From NCBI GenBank assembly GCA_900541715.1, contig UQLI01000001.1, positions 124,001 through 188,000 of the forward strand: a stretch of DNA of 64,000 nt, read 5' to 3'. The notes beneath the pieces were generated by a model that was given only the letters and a program-made list of their open reading frames with translations, did not search any database and had not been told where the DNA came from. Origin of the DNA: an uncultured Collinsella sp. (GTDB lineage: Bacteria; Actinomycetota; Coriobacteriia; Coriobacteriales; Coriobacteriaceae). Position numbers and translations under genes: made by a program. This document shows, in pieces, positions 37,050 to 45,132 of the stretch; position 1 is the first letter of the stretch, and each line of letters opens with the position of its first letter.

Positions 37050-37220
37050 ATGTTCAATGCTATCGCGCATGCTTTGCTTGCCCTCGCGCCCGAGTTCGAT
37101 GCTGTAAGGGTCGAGGACGTTCCTATGAGCCTGAAGGCCTGGATCGATGGTTCGCAGGGCAACATCCGGAGGGAGACGTTGGGCGCCAAGTGCATGGTGC
37201 GTCACTTCTTTGCAAATTAG
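37050..37220 (+). CDS. Small protein of unknown function (56 aa) between argG and argH
   Basis: Not recognised. The ORF begins MFNAIAHALLALAPEFDAVR and continues with DVPMSLKAWIDGSQGNIRRE. It ends TLGAKCMVRHFFAN. A GAGGAG RBS is 8 bases upstream of the ATG, and a T/A-rich run precedes it, so translation is plausible. It could be a genuine small protein or the remains of a longer gene. It has no membrane helix or signal peptide. Confidence 0.55.
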   Translation: MFNAIAHALLALAPEFDAVRVEDVPMSLKAWIDGSQGNIRRETLGAKCMVRHFFAN

Positions 37221-37338
37221 CCACATGGCCCCGCGCGCGGCAGGGAGTGTGTAAAACTAGCGGTTGATAAATCGCTTTAGCGACAGGGCACATTGCTTTG
37301 GACGCTTGTTTTGGTATTTGGAGAAAGGAGACGGTTCC

Positions 37339-38769
37339 ATGGCTCTTTGGGGCGGTCGTTTTGAGGCGGGCGTGGCCGAGGTCACGCAGGAGTTTGGCGC
37401 GTCGCTGCCGGTCGACAAACATCTCTATAAGCAGGATATCGCCGGCTCTAAGGCGCATGCCAAGATGTTGGCCGCCCAGGGCATCATCAGTGCCGAGGAC
37501 GAGCAGGCGATTGCCAAGGGCCTGACCGGAATCGAACAGGATATCGATGCCGGCAACTTTACCTTCGACATCAACGATGAGGACATTCATATGTCCATCG
37601 AGAGCGAGCTGACGCGTCGCATCGGCGAGGCTGGCAAGCGCTTGCATACTGGGCGTTCGCGCAACGACCAGGTGGCGACCGATACGCGCCTGGGCGTCAA
37701 GGCGCTGGCCAAGGAGCTCATGGAGGCCAATCTTGAGCTGCGCCATGTGCTGGTGGATGCGGCCAAGAAGTACGACAAGGTGATTCTGCCGGGCTACACG
37801 CACATGCAACATGCTCAGCCCGTGCTGCTGTCGCATCACCTGCTGGCGTATTCCTGGATGTTCGCGCGCGACTTTACGCGTTTGAAGGCCGCCTTTGATG
37901 CTGCCGACAACTGCCCGCTGGGTGCCGCTGCGCTTGCCGGTACGAGCTATCCGCTCGATCGCCAGATGACGGCTGCCGAACTTGGCTTTGCGGGCGTGAT
38001 CCCCAACTCGCTCGATGCCGTTTCCGACCGTGATTTTCTGCTCGATCTGCATTACGCCGGATCCGTCATGGCGATGCACCTGTCGCGTCTTTCCGAGGAG
38101 ATCGTACTGTGGTCGAGCTCCGAATTTGGCTTTATCACGCTTTCCGACTCGTACTCCACTGGCTCGTCCATCATGCCGCAGAAGAAGAACCCCGACTTTG
38201 CCGAGCTTATCCGCGGCAAGAGCGGTCGCGTGTACGGCAACCTGGTGCAGCTGCTGGTAACCATGAAGGGCCTGCCGCTTGCTTATAACAAGGACTTGCA
38301 GGAGGACAAGGAGGGCGCGCTCGATACCGCCCATACGCTCATGCAGTGCCTGTCCGTTATGGCCGGAATGATTTCGACTTGGACCGTCAACGAGGATGCC
38401 ATGGCGCGCGAGTGCGGCGTGGGGCACCTTGCCGCCACCGATGTTGCCGATTACCTGGCCAAGCGTGGCCTGCCGTTCCGCGAGGCACATGCCGTGGTGG
38501 GCCATCTGGTCCTGATGTGCGAGAAGCGCGGCTGCAATCTTGAGGACCTGCCGTTTGAGGTGTTCCAGGAGGCAAGCCCGCTCTTTGAGCGCGACATTAC
38601 CGAGGCGCTCGATATCCCGTCGATTGTCGCCGCGCGCACGACCGAGGGCGGCACCGCTCCTGCCGCCGTTGCCGTGCAGTTGCAGCGTGCCGAGGCACAG
38701 CTCGTGGCTGACGAGGGCGTGTTTGGATCGCTGACCAAGGTCGTCGAGATGGGTCACGGGGCAAAGTAG
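37339..38769 (+). CDS. argH: Argininosuccinate lyase (ArgH)
   Basis: Splits argininosuccinate to arginine and fumarate, the last step of arginine synthesis. The 476-residue fumarase-superfamily protein opens MALWGGRFEAGVAEVTQEF and has TGRSRNDQVATDTRL, YTHMQHAQPVLLSHHLLAY, and the signature GSSIMPQKKNPDFAELIRGK. The ATG at 37339 has AAAGGAG upstream. A long minus-strand open frame covers this gene but is only a codon-bias shadow. Confidence 0.97.
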   Translation: MALWGGRFEAGVAEVTQEFGASLPVDKHLYKQDIAGSKAHAKMLAAQGIISAEDEQAIAKGLTGIEQDIDAGNFTFDINDEDIHMSIESELTRRIGEAGKRLHTGRSRNDQVATDTRLGVKALAKELMEANLELRHVLVDAAKKYDKVILPGYTHMQHAQPVLLSHHLLAYSWMFARDFTRLKAAFDAADNCPLGAAALAGTSYPLDRQMTAAELGFAGVIPNSLDAVSDRDFLLDLHYAGSVMAMHLSRLSEEIVLWSSSEFGFITLSDSYSTGSSIMPQKKNPDFAELIRGKSGRVYGNLVQLLVTMKGLPLAYNKDLQEDKEGALDTAHTLMQCLSVMAGMISTWTVNEDAMARECGVGHLAATDVADYLAKRGLPFREAHAVVGHLVLMCEKRGCNLEDLPFEVFQEASPLFERDITEALDIPSIVAARTTEGGTAPAAVAVQLQRAEAQLVADEGVFGSLTKVVEMGHGAK

Positions 38770-38819
38770 AGGTTTGGCTGAAGCCGTTTTGGCCATGTAT
38801 TGATAAATCGTTTTCGCTT

Positions 38820-38854
38820 TACGGGCGCCTGCTGATGTGGGAGCCCGTATTTTG
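38820..38854 (+). terminator. argH terminator
   Basis: A 7-bp perfect stem (38820-38826 with 38843-38849), a 16-base loop and a TTTT run lie 50 bases after argH. Confidence 0.75.
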
Positions 38855-39154
38855 TTGCTATGGGGGAGGGGCTTGTCGAGAACTTCTGTAGGACCTTTGG
38901 GCAGGTTGTGAAGGGGATACGTTCGCGGGCGGCAACCGACCGCCTGCTCTGTTCGGCGCAGTTGATGGGCGGTCGGATGGTACTCTAATCGGGCTTCGAA
39001 ACAGAAGTGACACATATGGAGCGCTTTAATAAATTGCAACGTTTCAATAAACAGCTTTTTGTTTAACTGCAGCTAAAACTCTGTTACGATGCAGTCCAGG
39101 CGGGTGCCGGAATGGGACTTGGGCACGCGCGAACCTACTTGAAAGGCTACTTTT
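38855..39154 (+). promoter_or_regulatory. Intergenic region upstream of ndk
   Basis: About 300 bases between the argH terminator and ndk. Short ORFs of 42 codons (near 38861) and 16 codons (ATG 39016) exist, but neither has a convincing RBS or family. The AT-rich part (39020-39090) probably contains the ndk promoter. GAAAGG precedes the ndk ATG. Confidence 0.4.
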
Positions 39155-39559
39155 ATGGCTATCGAGAAGACCTTCATCATGATTAAGCCCGACGCCGTGC
39201 GCGACCGCAAGATCGGCGAGATCGTTGCTCGCATTGAGCGCAGCGGCCTTGTCATCGAGCGCATGGAGATGACCACGCTCGAGCGCGCTACCGTCGAGGA
39301 GCACTACGCCCATCTGGCCGACAAGCCCTTCTTTGGCGGTCTCTGCGACTTTATGACGAGCGGTCCGGTCGTCAAGATGGTCGTTTCCGGTCTCTCCGCT
39401 GTTGCTAAGATGCGCACCCTCATGGGCGCTACCAACCCGCTTGAGGCTGCTCCTGGTACCATCCGCGGCGACTTTGCCGTCGATGTCAACGCCAACGTGA
39501 TCCACGGCTCCGACTGCCTGGAGAACGCCGAGCTTGAGATCAAGCGCTTCTTTGGCTAA
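39155..39559 (+). CDS. ndk: Nucleoside diphosphate kinase (Ndk)
   Basis: Balances nucleoside triphosphate pools through a phosphohistidine intermediate. The 134-residue protein begins EKTFIMIKPDAVRDRKIGEI, has MGATNPLEAAPGTIRGDF, and the active-site VIHGSDCLENAELEI with the catalytic His. The gene has its own promoter region and is followed by two terminator hairpins. Confidence 0.97.
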   Translation: MAIEKTFIMIKPDAVRDRKIGEIVARIERSGLVIERMEMTTLERATVEEHYAHLADKPFFGGLCDFMTSGPVVKMVVSGLSAVAKMRTLMGATNPLEAAPGTIRGDFAVDVNANVIHGSDCLENAELEIKRFFG

Positions 39560-39597
39560 ACCAGCTTTGACTCCTTAAAGCTGTTAGCGTGTGGCTT

Positions 39598-39634
39598 GGG
39601 CGCCGCGGAACTCCATCCGCGGCGCCCTTTTATT
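39598..39634 (+). terminator. ndk terminator
   Basis: A perfect 12-bp stem (39598-39609 with 39616-39627), a 6-base loop and TTTTATT lie 38 bases after ndk. Confidence 0.9.
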
Positions 39635-39647
39635 CCAAAATCTATGC

Positions 39648-39684
39648 AGGGGCCCGCTCGGACATGTGTTCCGAGCGGGCCCCT
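39648..39684. terminator. Second hairpin between ndk and rpiB
   Basis: A perfect 15-bp stem (39648-39662 with 39670-39684) and 7-base loop lie between convergent ndk (+) and rpiB (-). It probably serves the minus-strand transcript. Confidence 0.75.
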
Positions 39685-39710
39685 GCTGTTAGCTTGTGGC
39701 ACTGAATAGT

Positions 39711-40178
39711 TTAGGCTTCGTCGACGATCTTAAGGGCGCGCGTGTGATCGATCTCGTTGAGGAGGTTAACGCGACGCTCGTGACGACCGCCCTCAAACTC
39801 GGCGTCGAGCCACTCGTCGACGATCATCTTGGCGAGCTCGGAGCCCACGACGCGGGCGCCAAAAGCGAGCACGTTGGTATTGTTGTGCATGCGGGAGAGC
39901 TTGGCGCTGAAGGGCTCGGAGCACACGACGGCGCGTACGCCCTCGACCTTGTTGGCAGCCAGGCTGATACCGACGCCGGTGCCACAGATCAGGATGCCTA
40001 GATCGACGTCGCCGTTGGCAACGGCCTTACCCACCTTGTAGCCGGCGATAGGGTAGTCAAAGCTCTCGGAGGTGTCGGTGCCAAAGTTCACGACCTCGCA
40101 GCCGCGCTCCTTCAGGTGCTCGGAAATGATGTTCTTGAGCTCGACGGCGGCGTGGTCGTTACCGATACCGATCTTCAT
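39711..40178 (-). CDS. rpiB: Ribose-5-phosphate isomerase B (RpiB/LacAB family)
   Basis: Interconverts ribose 5-phosphate and ribulose 5-phosphate; LacAB-type allose or galactose 6-phosphate activity is possible. The 155-residue protein begins MKIGIGNDHAAVELKNII and has the catalytic Cys loop GILICGTGVGISLAANK plus HNNTNVLAFGARVVG. The start at 40178 follows AGAGAGGAA. The palindrome at 40261-40276 upstream may control it. Confidence 0.95.
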   Translation of the reverse strand: MKIGIGNDHAAVELKNIISEHLKERGCEVVNFGTDTSESFDYPIAGYKVGKAVANGDVDLGILICGTGVGISLAANKVEGVRAVVCSEPFSAKLSRMHNNTNVLAFGARVVGSELAKMIVDEWLDAEFEGGRHERRVNLLNEIDHTRALKIVDEA

Positions 40179-40260
40179 GGATGGTTCCTCTCTGGTCTGT
40201 GCGGCGCAAATGCTAAAGGTGTTTACCGCGTTCGACTGCATGATAGCGCGACTTTTGCGT

Positions 40261-40276
40261 AAACGCTCGAGCGTTT
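40261..40276. promoter_or_regulatory. Perfect 16-bp palindrome, LacI-type operator candidate
   Basis: AAACGCTCGAGCGTTT is a perfect palindrome with a central CG, the layout of LacI/GalR-family operators. A related half-site, AAACGCTTTAGC, lies 18 bases downstream. It sits in the 272-base gap between the divergent rpiB (-) and cyuA (+) genes, about 85 bases from the rpiB start. Confidence 0.6.
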
Positions 40277-40450
40277 TTTGGTCAAACGCTTTAGCATGCA
40301 ACAAGACCGGTTTCTCATGAATGAATGCCGTCAGTTTGCGCCTGAATGCCGTCTACCGGAACCTGGGTTGCGGTTTTTGATGCATTGTTATCAAATAAAA
40401 GAGCTAATTATTATTGAGAGCCCAGCCCGTTATACAAGTAGGAGATACCT

Positions 40451-41770
40451 ATGCCTGCCGATTCCCTTCGTGATGCCGCGTTTTGCGATGTTTTGAACCG
40501 CGAACTTGTTTGTGCACTCGGCTGCACCGAGCCCATTGCCGTTGCTTATGCAGCGGCGCTGGCGAGCCAGACGCTCGGTTGCGAACCCGATCATATGGAT
40601 GTTGCCTGCTCGGGCAACATCATCAAGAACGTCAAGAGCGTGACCGTGCCCAACTCGGGCGGTATGCACGGTATTGAGGCCGCGGCCGTGCTGGGTGCCG
40701 TGGGCGGCGACGCCAAGAGCGCGCTCGAGGTGCTCGAGAGCGTCGATGACGCGGACCGCGCCCGCGTGGCCGAGCTGCTTGCCGATGCGGACTACTGCGA
40801 TGTGTCGCTTGTCGAGGGTGTGCCCAACCTCTACATCAAGGTGACTGCGACGGCCGGGGGCCATACCGCGGTCGTCGAGATTACCGATCACCACACTAAT
40901 GTCACGTGCCATACGCTCGACGGTATTCCGGTATGCGGTAAGTCGGCGGGGGAGTGCGCCGCCTGCGCCGAGCGCGTGGTGGCCGAGCGTGCGGCAGATA
41001 ACGCCGACACGCCCATGTCGATCGAGACCATCATCGACTTTATCGAGGACGGTGACATTGAGGACGCCCGCGCTGCCGTTGAGCGTCAGATTGAGCTGAA
41101 TGGCGCGATCAGTGCCGAGGGTCTCGCGCACGCTTGGGGCGCCGAGGTGGGCCGTACGCTGCTGGGTGCTCGTGCCGATGACGTCGCCTGCCGCGCCCGT
41201 GCCCGTGCGGCCGCCGGGTCCGACGCCCGCATGAACGGTTGCGCGCTGCCGGTCGCCATTGTGTGCGGCTCGGGCAATCAGGGCATTACCTGCGCATTGC
41301 CCGTCATGGAGTATGCCGAGTACCTGCGTTGCGACCACGAGCGCCTGGTGCGCGCCGTGATGCTGTCCGATCTTATCGCCGTGCATATCAAGAGCTATAT
41401 TGGTGCGCTTTCGGCGTTTTGCGGTGCTATTTGCGCTGCGTGCGGCGCCGGCGCTGCGATTACCTGGCTGTGCGGTGGCACGCGCGAACAGATTGGCGCG
41501 ACCGTCTCGAACACGCTCGGTAACGTGGGCGGCATCGTGTGCGACGGCGCCAAGGCGAGCTGTGCCGCCAAGATCTCGGCTGCCGTCGATGCGGCGATTC
41601 TGGGCCATGATATGGCCATGCAGGGTCGCGGCTTCCGCGCCGGCGAGGGCCTGATCCAAGATACCGTTGAGCAAACAATCGCCAGTATGGGCTACGTAGG
41701 CCGCGTGGGCATGAAGGACACCGACATCGAGATCCTCAACATCATGATCGGTAAAACCCAGGTGTGCTAG
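40451..41770 (+). CDS. cyuA: L-cysteine desulfidase / serine dehydratase alpha family protein (CyuA, UPF0597)
   Basis: Iron-sulfur enzyme that, in characterised relatives (CdsB/CyuA/YhaM), breaks down L-cysteine to pyruvate, ammonia and sulfide anaerobically. The 439-residue protein has LVCALGCTEPIAVAYAAALA at the N-terminus, CSGNIIKNVKSVTVPNSGG, and SGNQGITCALPV, and is rich in Cys (the ALGCTEP, GAICAACGAG and NVGGIVCDGAKASC segments), which fits a labile 4Fe-4S cluster. It is oxygen-sensitive, consistent with an anaerobe. Confidence 0.88.
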   Translation: MPADSLRDAAFCDVLNRELVCALGCTEPIAVAYAAALASQTLGCEPDHMDVACSGNIIKNVKSVTVPNSGGMHGIEAAAVLGAVGGDAKSALEVLESVDDADRARVAELLADADYCDVSLVEGVPNLYIKVTATAGGHTAVVEITDHHTNVTCHTLDGIPVCGKSAGECAACAERVVAERAADNADTPMSIETIIDFIEDGDIEDARAAVERQIELNGAISAEGLAHAWGAEVGRTLLGARADDVACRARARAAAGSDARMNGCALPVAIVCGSGNQGITCALPVMEYAEYLRCDHERLVRAVMLSDLIAVHIKSYIGALSAFCGAICAACGAGAAITWLCGGTREQIGATVSNTLGNVGGIVCDGAKASCAAKISAAVDAAILGHDMAMQGRGFRAGEGLIQDTVEQTIASMGYVGRVGMKDTDIEILNIMIGKTQVC

Positions 41771-41796
41771 TTACGCGGTTTTACCAAACCGCGTAA
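41771..41796 (+). terminator. Palindrome after cyuA
   Basis: A perfect 11-bp stem (41771-41781 with 41786-41796) with a TACC loop directly follows the cyuA stop. No T-run is present. It is followed by the structured element at 41803. Confidence 0.65.
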
Positions 41797-41802
41797 CCAG
41801 TC

Positions 41803-41914
41803 GACGCTGCAAACGCCCCTAAGCGGCAATCTGCCTTTCAATCGTCGGGCATGGCCAGAAGGCCTATGCCCTCCTCTTTCAAGGCACATTGCTCGCTTAG
41901 GGGCATTTTCGCTG
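41803..41914. repeat. Structured hairpin element, family A, copy 1
   Basis: Long hairpin element. Outer stem 41815-41825 with 41894-41904 (11 bp); second stem 41826-41837 with 41881-41892 (one mismatch); apical stem around 41847-41871. Copy 2 (44911-45023) shares the loops and flanks (both start GACGCTGC and end CGCTG) but has different bases in the outer and apical stems that still pair. On the minus strand the internal loop reads GAAAGAGGA facing GACGATTGA. Confidence 0.8.
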
Positions 41915-41959
41915 ACTTGTGCTCAACCTGCGGCGATATTTGGTTTGGAGCGAGGGGTC

Positions 41960-42718
41960 CTACGACAGTTCGTGGGCTACTTGGTGCTCGTAGAAGGCTT
42001 CGATTACGGCGCTGAAGTCGTGGGCGAAGTCTTCCATGGTTCCGCGCCAGGTGGCTCGGCTGGGCTTGCCCTGGCCCACAAAGGCGGTTTGGATGCCGCA
42101 ATCGGGGGACGGAAAGTCGCGTTTGGGATCGTTGCCAACCATAAGGACCTCGTGCGGCTCGAGCCCCATCACCTGAAGCTGCTCTAGATAGTAGGTGGCA
42201 TCGGGCTTGCAGCGGGTGGTGTTTCCCATGTGCGTGACGAGCTCAAAGGGAGCGTCGGCCAGGTCGCCCCAACCCATGCGGCACTCGATGGCGCCCTGGG
42301 GAAAGCTGGGGTTGGTAAAGAGCGCGCAGCGCAGCCCTGCGTCCTGTACGGCCTGGAGCGCGGCGTGTGCGCCCGGCATGGCGTGGGCGTTAATGACATC
42401 GTCGTTCTTGTACGGAAGAACTTCGCGGTCATAGTAGGTAAACGCCTCGTAGATGAGGGGATCGGAGAGGCAGATCCCGCATCGGCGCTCGACCTCTTCT
42501 TGGTAAAACTCAAGATTGGTGCGGTTGTCCGTGCCGCTGCGGCGATTGGCGTTGAGGTCGACCAGGATGGTGCCGAGGCGCGCCATCGTGCCACCGCGGC
42601 TGCGGTGCCCGATATCCGCGAGCATCGATGAGACATCCTTAAAATAGCGAAGGATGAACGCGTTGAGGTTGATGCTAAGAAGCGTCTCGTCCATATCGAA
42701 AACGACTGCTTTGAGCAC
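41960..42718 (-). CDS. HAD family hydrolase
   Basis: Phosphatase-type HAD protein, 252 residues, cytoplasmic. Motif I is AVVFDMDETLLSINLNAFIL at the N-terminus, motif II FTNPSFPQGA, the Lys motif is CKPDATYYLEQL, and motif IV MVGNDPKRDFPSPDCG. The GTG at 42718 is taken as start because AAAGG lies 8 bases before it and the HAD fold begins at once; a longer upstream reading has no homology. The substrate is unknown. Confidence 0.88.
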   Translation of the reverse strand: MLKAVVFDMDETLLSINLNAFILRYFKDVSSMLADIGHRSRGGTMARLGTILVDLNANRRSGTDNRTNLEFYQEEVERRCGICLSDPLIYEAFTYYDREVLPYKNDDVINAHAMPGAHAALQAVQDAGLRCALFTNPSFPQGAIECRMGWGDLADAPFELVTHMGNTTRCKPDATYYLEQLQVMGLEPHEVLMVGNDPKRDFPSPDCGIQTAFVGQGKPSRATWRGTMEDFAHDFSAVIEAFYEHQVAHELS

Positions 42719-43033
42719 GCGGGCACCTTTCTCGTAAATTTGATCTAGAGTCGTTGGCTCCGGATACTTTACCCCAAAGCCGAATGCCTGGCTGGTTATC
42801 GTCAAGTTGCGGAGACGTGTGTTCATAAGATTACGAAAAAGTCTCCACACGAGTAAAAAATCGCAGTTCACGCTTGAAATCGAACTCATTTCCCCGTAAC
42901 CTATACGAACGTGATTGCATAAGCGTCACATTAGTATCTGTCGGCTCCCGAGTGTTCCTAAACGTTGTGTGCTTGTCGCACCCTTCTGTAGGTCCTAGCA
43001 ATCGGGGCCCCGTAGTTCGAAAGGGGTCCACCT
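42719..43033 (+). promoter_or_regulatory. rpsA leader and promoter region
   Basis: About 315 bases between the divergent HAD gene and rpsA. AT-rich DNA (42830-42960) probably holds promoters for both. A GGGG/CCCC-rich stretch at 42990-43027 just before the start could fold and affect translation. No specific operator is recognised. Confidence 0.4.
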
Positions 43034-44200
43034 TTGAGTGAGATTCAGAACTCGTCCATTTTCTCTCTTGACGATGTCAACGAGGAGGAGATGAACAACC
43101 TCATCGACGGTACGATTACCGACTTTGATGAGGGCGATCTCGTTAACGGCACTGTCGTTAAGATCGAGCATGACGAGGTGCTCGTTGACATCGGATTCAA
43201 GTCCGAGGGCGTTATCCCGGTCCGCGAGCTGTCCATCCGCAAGGACGCTAACCCTGCAGACATCGTTGCACTCGGTGATCCCATCGAGGCTCTGGTTCTC
43301 CAGAAGGAGGACAAGGACGGTCGTCTGGTCCTGTCCAAGAAGCGTGCCGAGTACGAGCGTGCTTGGAACCGCATCGAGGAGAAGTTCAACTCCGGCGAGA
43401 ACGTCGAGGGCGAGGTTATCGAGGTTGTCAAGGGCGGCCTGATCCTCGACATCGGCCTGCGTGGCTTCCTGCCCGCTTCTCTCGTCGACCTCCGTCGCGT
43501 CAAGGACCTCACCTCCTACATGGGCACCCGCATTGAGGCCCGCGTTATCGAGATGGACCGCAACCGCAACAACGTCGTCCTCTCCCGTCGCGTCGTGCTC
43601 GAGGAGTCCCGTAAGGCCGAGCGCTCCGAGATCCTGTCCAAGCTCAAGTCTGGCATGCGTCTCCAGGGCACCGTTTCCTCCATCGTCGACTTCGGCGCCT
43701 TCGTCGACCTCGGCGGTATCGACGGCCTCATCCACATCTCCGAGCTCTCCTGGAACCACGTCAACCATCCTTCCGAGGTTGTCAAGGTCGGCCAGGAGGT
43801 CGAGGTCGAGGTTCTCGACGTCGATCTCAACCGCGAGCGCATCTCCCTGGGTCTCAAGCAGACCACCGAGGATCCGTGGCGCGCACTGGTCAAGAAGTAC
43901 CCCGTCGGCGCTATCGTCGAGGGCACTGTGACCAAGCTTGTCCCGTTCGGCGCTTTCGTCGACCTGGGCGAGGGCATCGAGGGCCTGGTGCACATCTCCG
44001 AGATGGCCAACAAGCACGTCGATCAGCCTTCTCAGGTCACCCACGTGGGCGACAAGGTTCAGGTCAAGGTCATGGAGATTGACCTCGACCGTCGTCGTAT
44101 CTCCCTGTCCATGAAGTCTGCTGCTGAGACTCTGGGCGTCGAGATCGAGGTTACCCCGCTGCCTTCCGAGAAGAAGGACGAGGAGACCGACGCCGAGTAA
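43034..44200 (+). CDS. rpsA: 30S ribosomal protein S1 (RpsA)
   Basis: mRNA-binding ribosomal protein. The 388-residue product has four S1 RNA-binding domains (about residues 32-105, 120-190, 205-275, 290-360), each with the pattern G-x-V-x-x-I/L...GAFVDLG..GL-x-HISE; the last two are clearest (GAFVDLGGIDGLIHISELSW and GAFVDLGEGIEGLVHISEMA). E. coli S1 has six. The TTG at 43034 is the start, with GAAAGGGG upstream. A terminator follows. Confidence 0.95.
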   Translation: MSEIQNSSIFSLDDVNEEEMNNLIDGTITDFDEGDLVNGTVVKIEHDEVLVDIGFKSEGVIPVRELSIRKDANPADIVALGDPIEALVLQKEDKDGRLVLSKKRAEYERAWNRIEEKFNSGENVEGEVIEVVKGGLILDIGLRGFLPASLVDLRRVKDLTSYMGTRIEARVIEMDRNRNNVVLSRRVVLEESRKAERSEILSKLKSGMRLQGTVSSIVDFGAFVDLGGIDGLIHISELSWNHVNHPSEVVKVGQEVEVEVLDVDLNRERISLGLKQTTEDPWRALVKKYPVGAIVEGTVTKLVPFGAFVDLGEGIEGLVHISEMANKHVDQPSQVTHVGDKVQVKVMEIDLDRRRISLSMKSAAETLGVEIEVTPLPSEKKDEETDAE

Positions 44201-44226
44201 ATCGGTTTGACGATCACTTGTTTTAA

Positions 44227-44258
44227 GGGATCCGTCCGCAATGGACGGGTCCCTTTTT
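44227..44258 (+). terminator. rpsA terminator
   Basis: An 11-bp stem with a mismatch (44227-44237 with 44243-44253), a 5-base loop and five T form a good intrinsic terminator. Confidence 0.9.
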
Positions 44259-44542
44259 GCATTTGTTGCTGAGGTGCGCGATGCTGCCCGTGCGCAATGC
44301 TGCCCGGGCTGTTCACAGGCTATTGGGTTGTCGGTGCATGAAAAATGCCGACATCCCGCCTCGGGGAGGAGGCGGGAACGCACCGAGTAGACGGAGGGGT
44401 GCGGAGCGCGGTCGCGTCTCGACTGACGACGTTGCCCATCGACGACTCTATTGTACTGCATAGCGCGGTTCTTGGTTTATCGTGTCGAACGCTTGTGTTG
44501 TGCCATTGCCTGCGGCAACGGTGTGCTACACTCTTGCACTGC
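44259..44542 (+). promoter_or_regulatory. Intergenic region upstream of rnpB
   Basis: No gene is recognised in these 280 bases. A 9-bp perfect hairpin lies at about 44352-44375. TACACT at 44526-44531 about 13 bases before the RNA start, with TTGCCT 15 bases upstream of it, is the likely rnpB promoter. Confidence 0.45.
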
Positions 44543-44905
44543 TGAGTGGGCCAGACGGTCGCGCGATGTGCTGCTTGCAGCACGCGTGAGGAAAGTCCGG
44601 GCTCCAGAGGGCGGGATGCCGGCTAACGGCCGGGCGGAGTGATCCGACGGAAAGCGCCGCAGAAAAGAAGACTCCCACCTGCGCCGCAAGGCGTAAAGGG
44701 AAAAGCTGAAACGGTGGTGTAAGAGACCACCAGCGTCGTGGCAACACGGCGGCTTGGCAAGCCCCATCCGGAGCAAGCGCGAATAGGAACGCTATGGGCC
44801 GGCCCGGTCCGCGTTCGGGTAGCGTGCGTGGAGCTGCATGGTAACGTGCAGACAAGATAAATGACCGTTCACGACAGAACCCGGCTTATAGGCCCACTTG
44901 GCACT
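44543..44905 (+). ncRNA. rnpB: RNase P RNA (bacterial class A)
   Basis: Catalytic RNA that trims the 5' end of precursor tRNAs. The universal class A landmarks are visible: CCAGACGGTCGC near the 5' end, GAGGAAAGTCCGGGCTCC at about 44589-44606, GAATAGGAACGC in the middle, and ACAGAACCCGGCTTATAGGC near the 3' end. The ends were set by P1 pairing (AGTGGGCC with GGCCCACT). The length is about 360 bases. A structured element of family A begins within 10 bases of its 3' end. Confidence 0.97.
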
Positions 44906-44910
44906 TTGTT

Positions 44911-45023
44911 GACGCTGCGAACCCGTCAGCGCGGCAATCTGCCTTTCGAGCCTTCGGGCATGACCATAAGGTCAATGCCCTCGTCTTTCAAGGCACCTTG
45001 CTCGCGCTGACGGGTTCTCGCTG
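44911..45023. repeat. Structured hairpin element, family A, copy 2
   Basis: Long hairpin directly downstream of rnpB, homologous to the element at 41803-41914. The outer stem (AACCCGTCAGCGC with its complement, 13 bp) is a different sequence from copy 1 but keeps the pairing. The apical stem uses GACC/GGTC where copy 1 uses GGCC/GGCC. The minus-strand internal loop is GAAAGACGA facing GAAGGCTCGA. It could also act in rnpB 3' end formation. Confidence 0.8.
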
Positions 45024-45132
45024 TTGGCGACGGCATCATTGGCGTTTCCGTTCTTGTTGGCGAGGGCAATGGTACTGTCTTTGCCGTATTATTGAGGCTG
45101 TTTGTTGCTTTGCTTGTGTTTGAGGGGCTTTG

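Noticed and set aside
37123..39039. 638-codon open frame on the minus strand over argH
   Set aside because: It is antisense to a clearly conserved argH. Composition bias in GC-rich genes leaves long shadow frames; the product shows no recognisable family.
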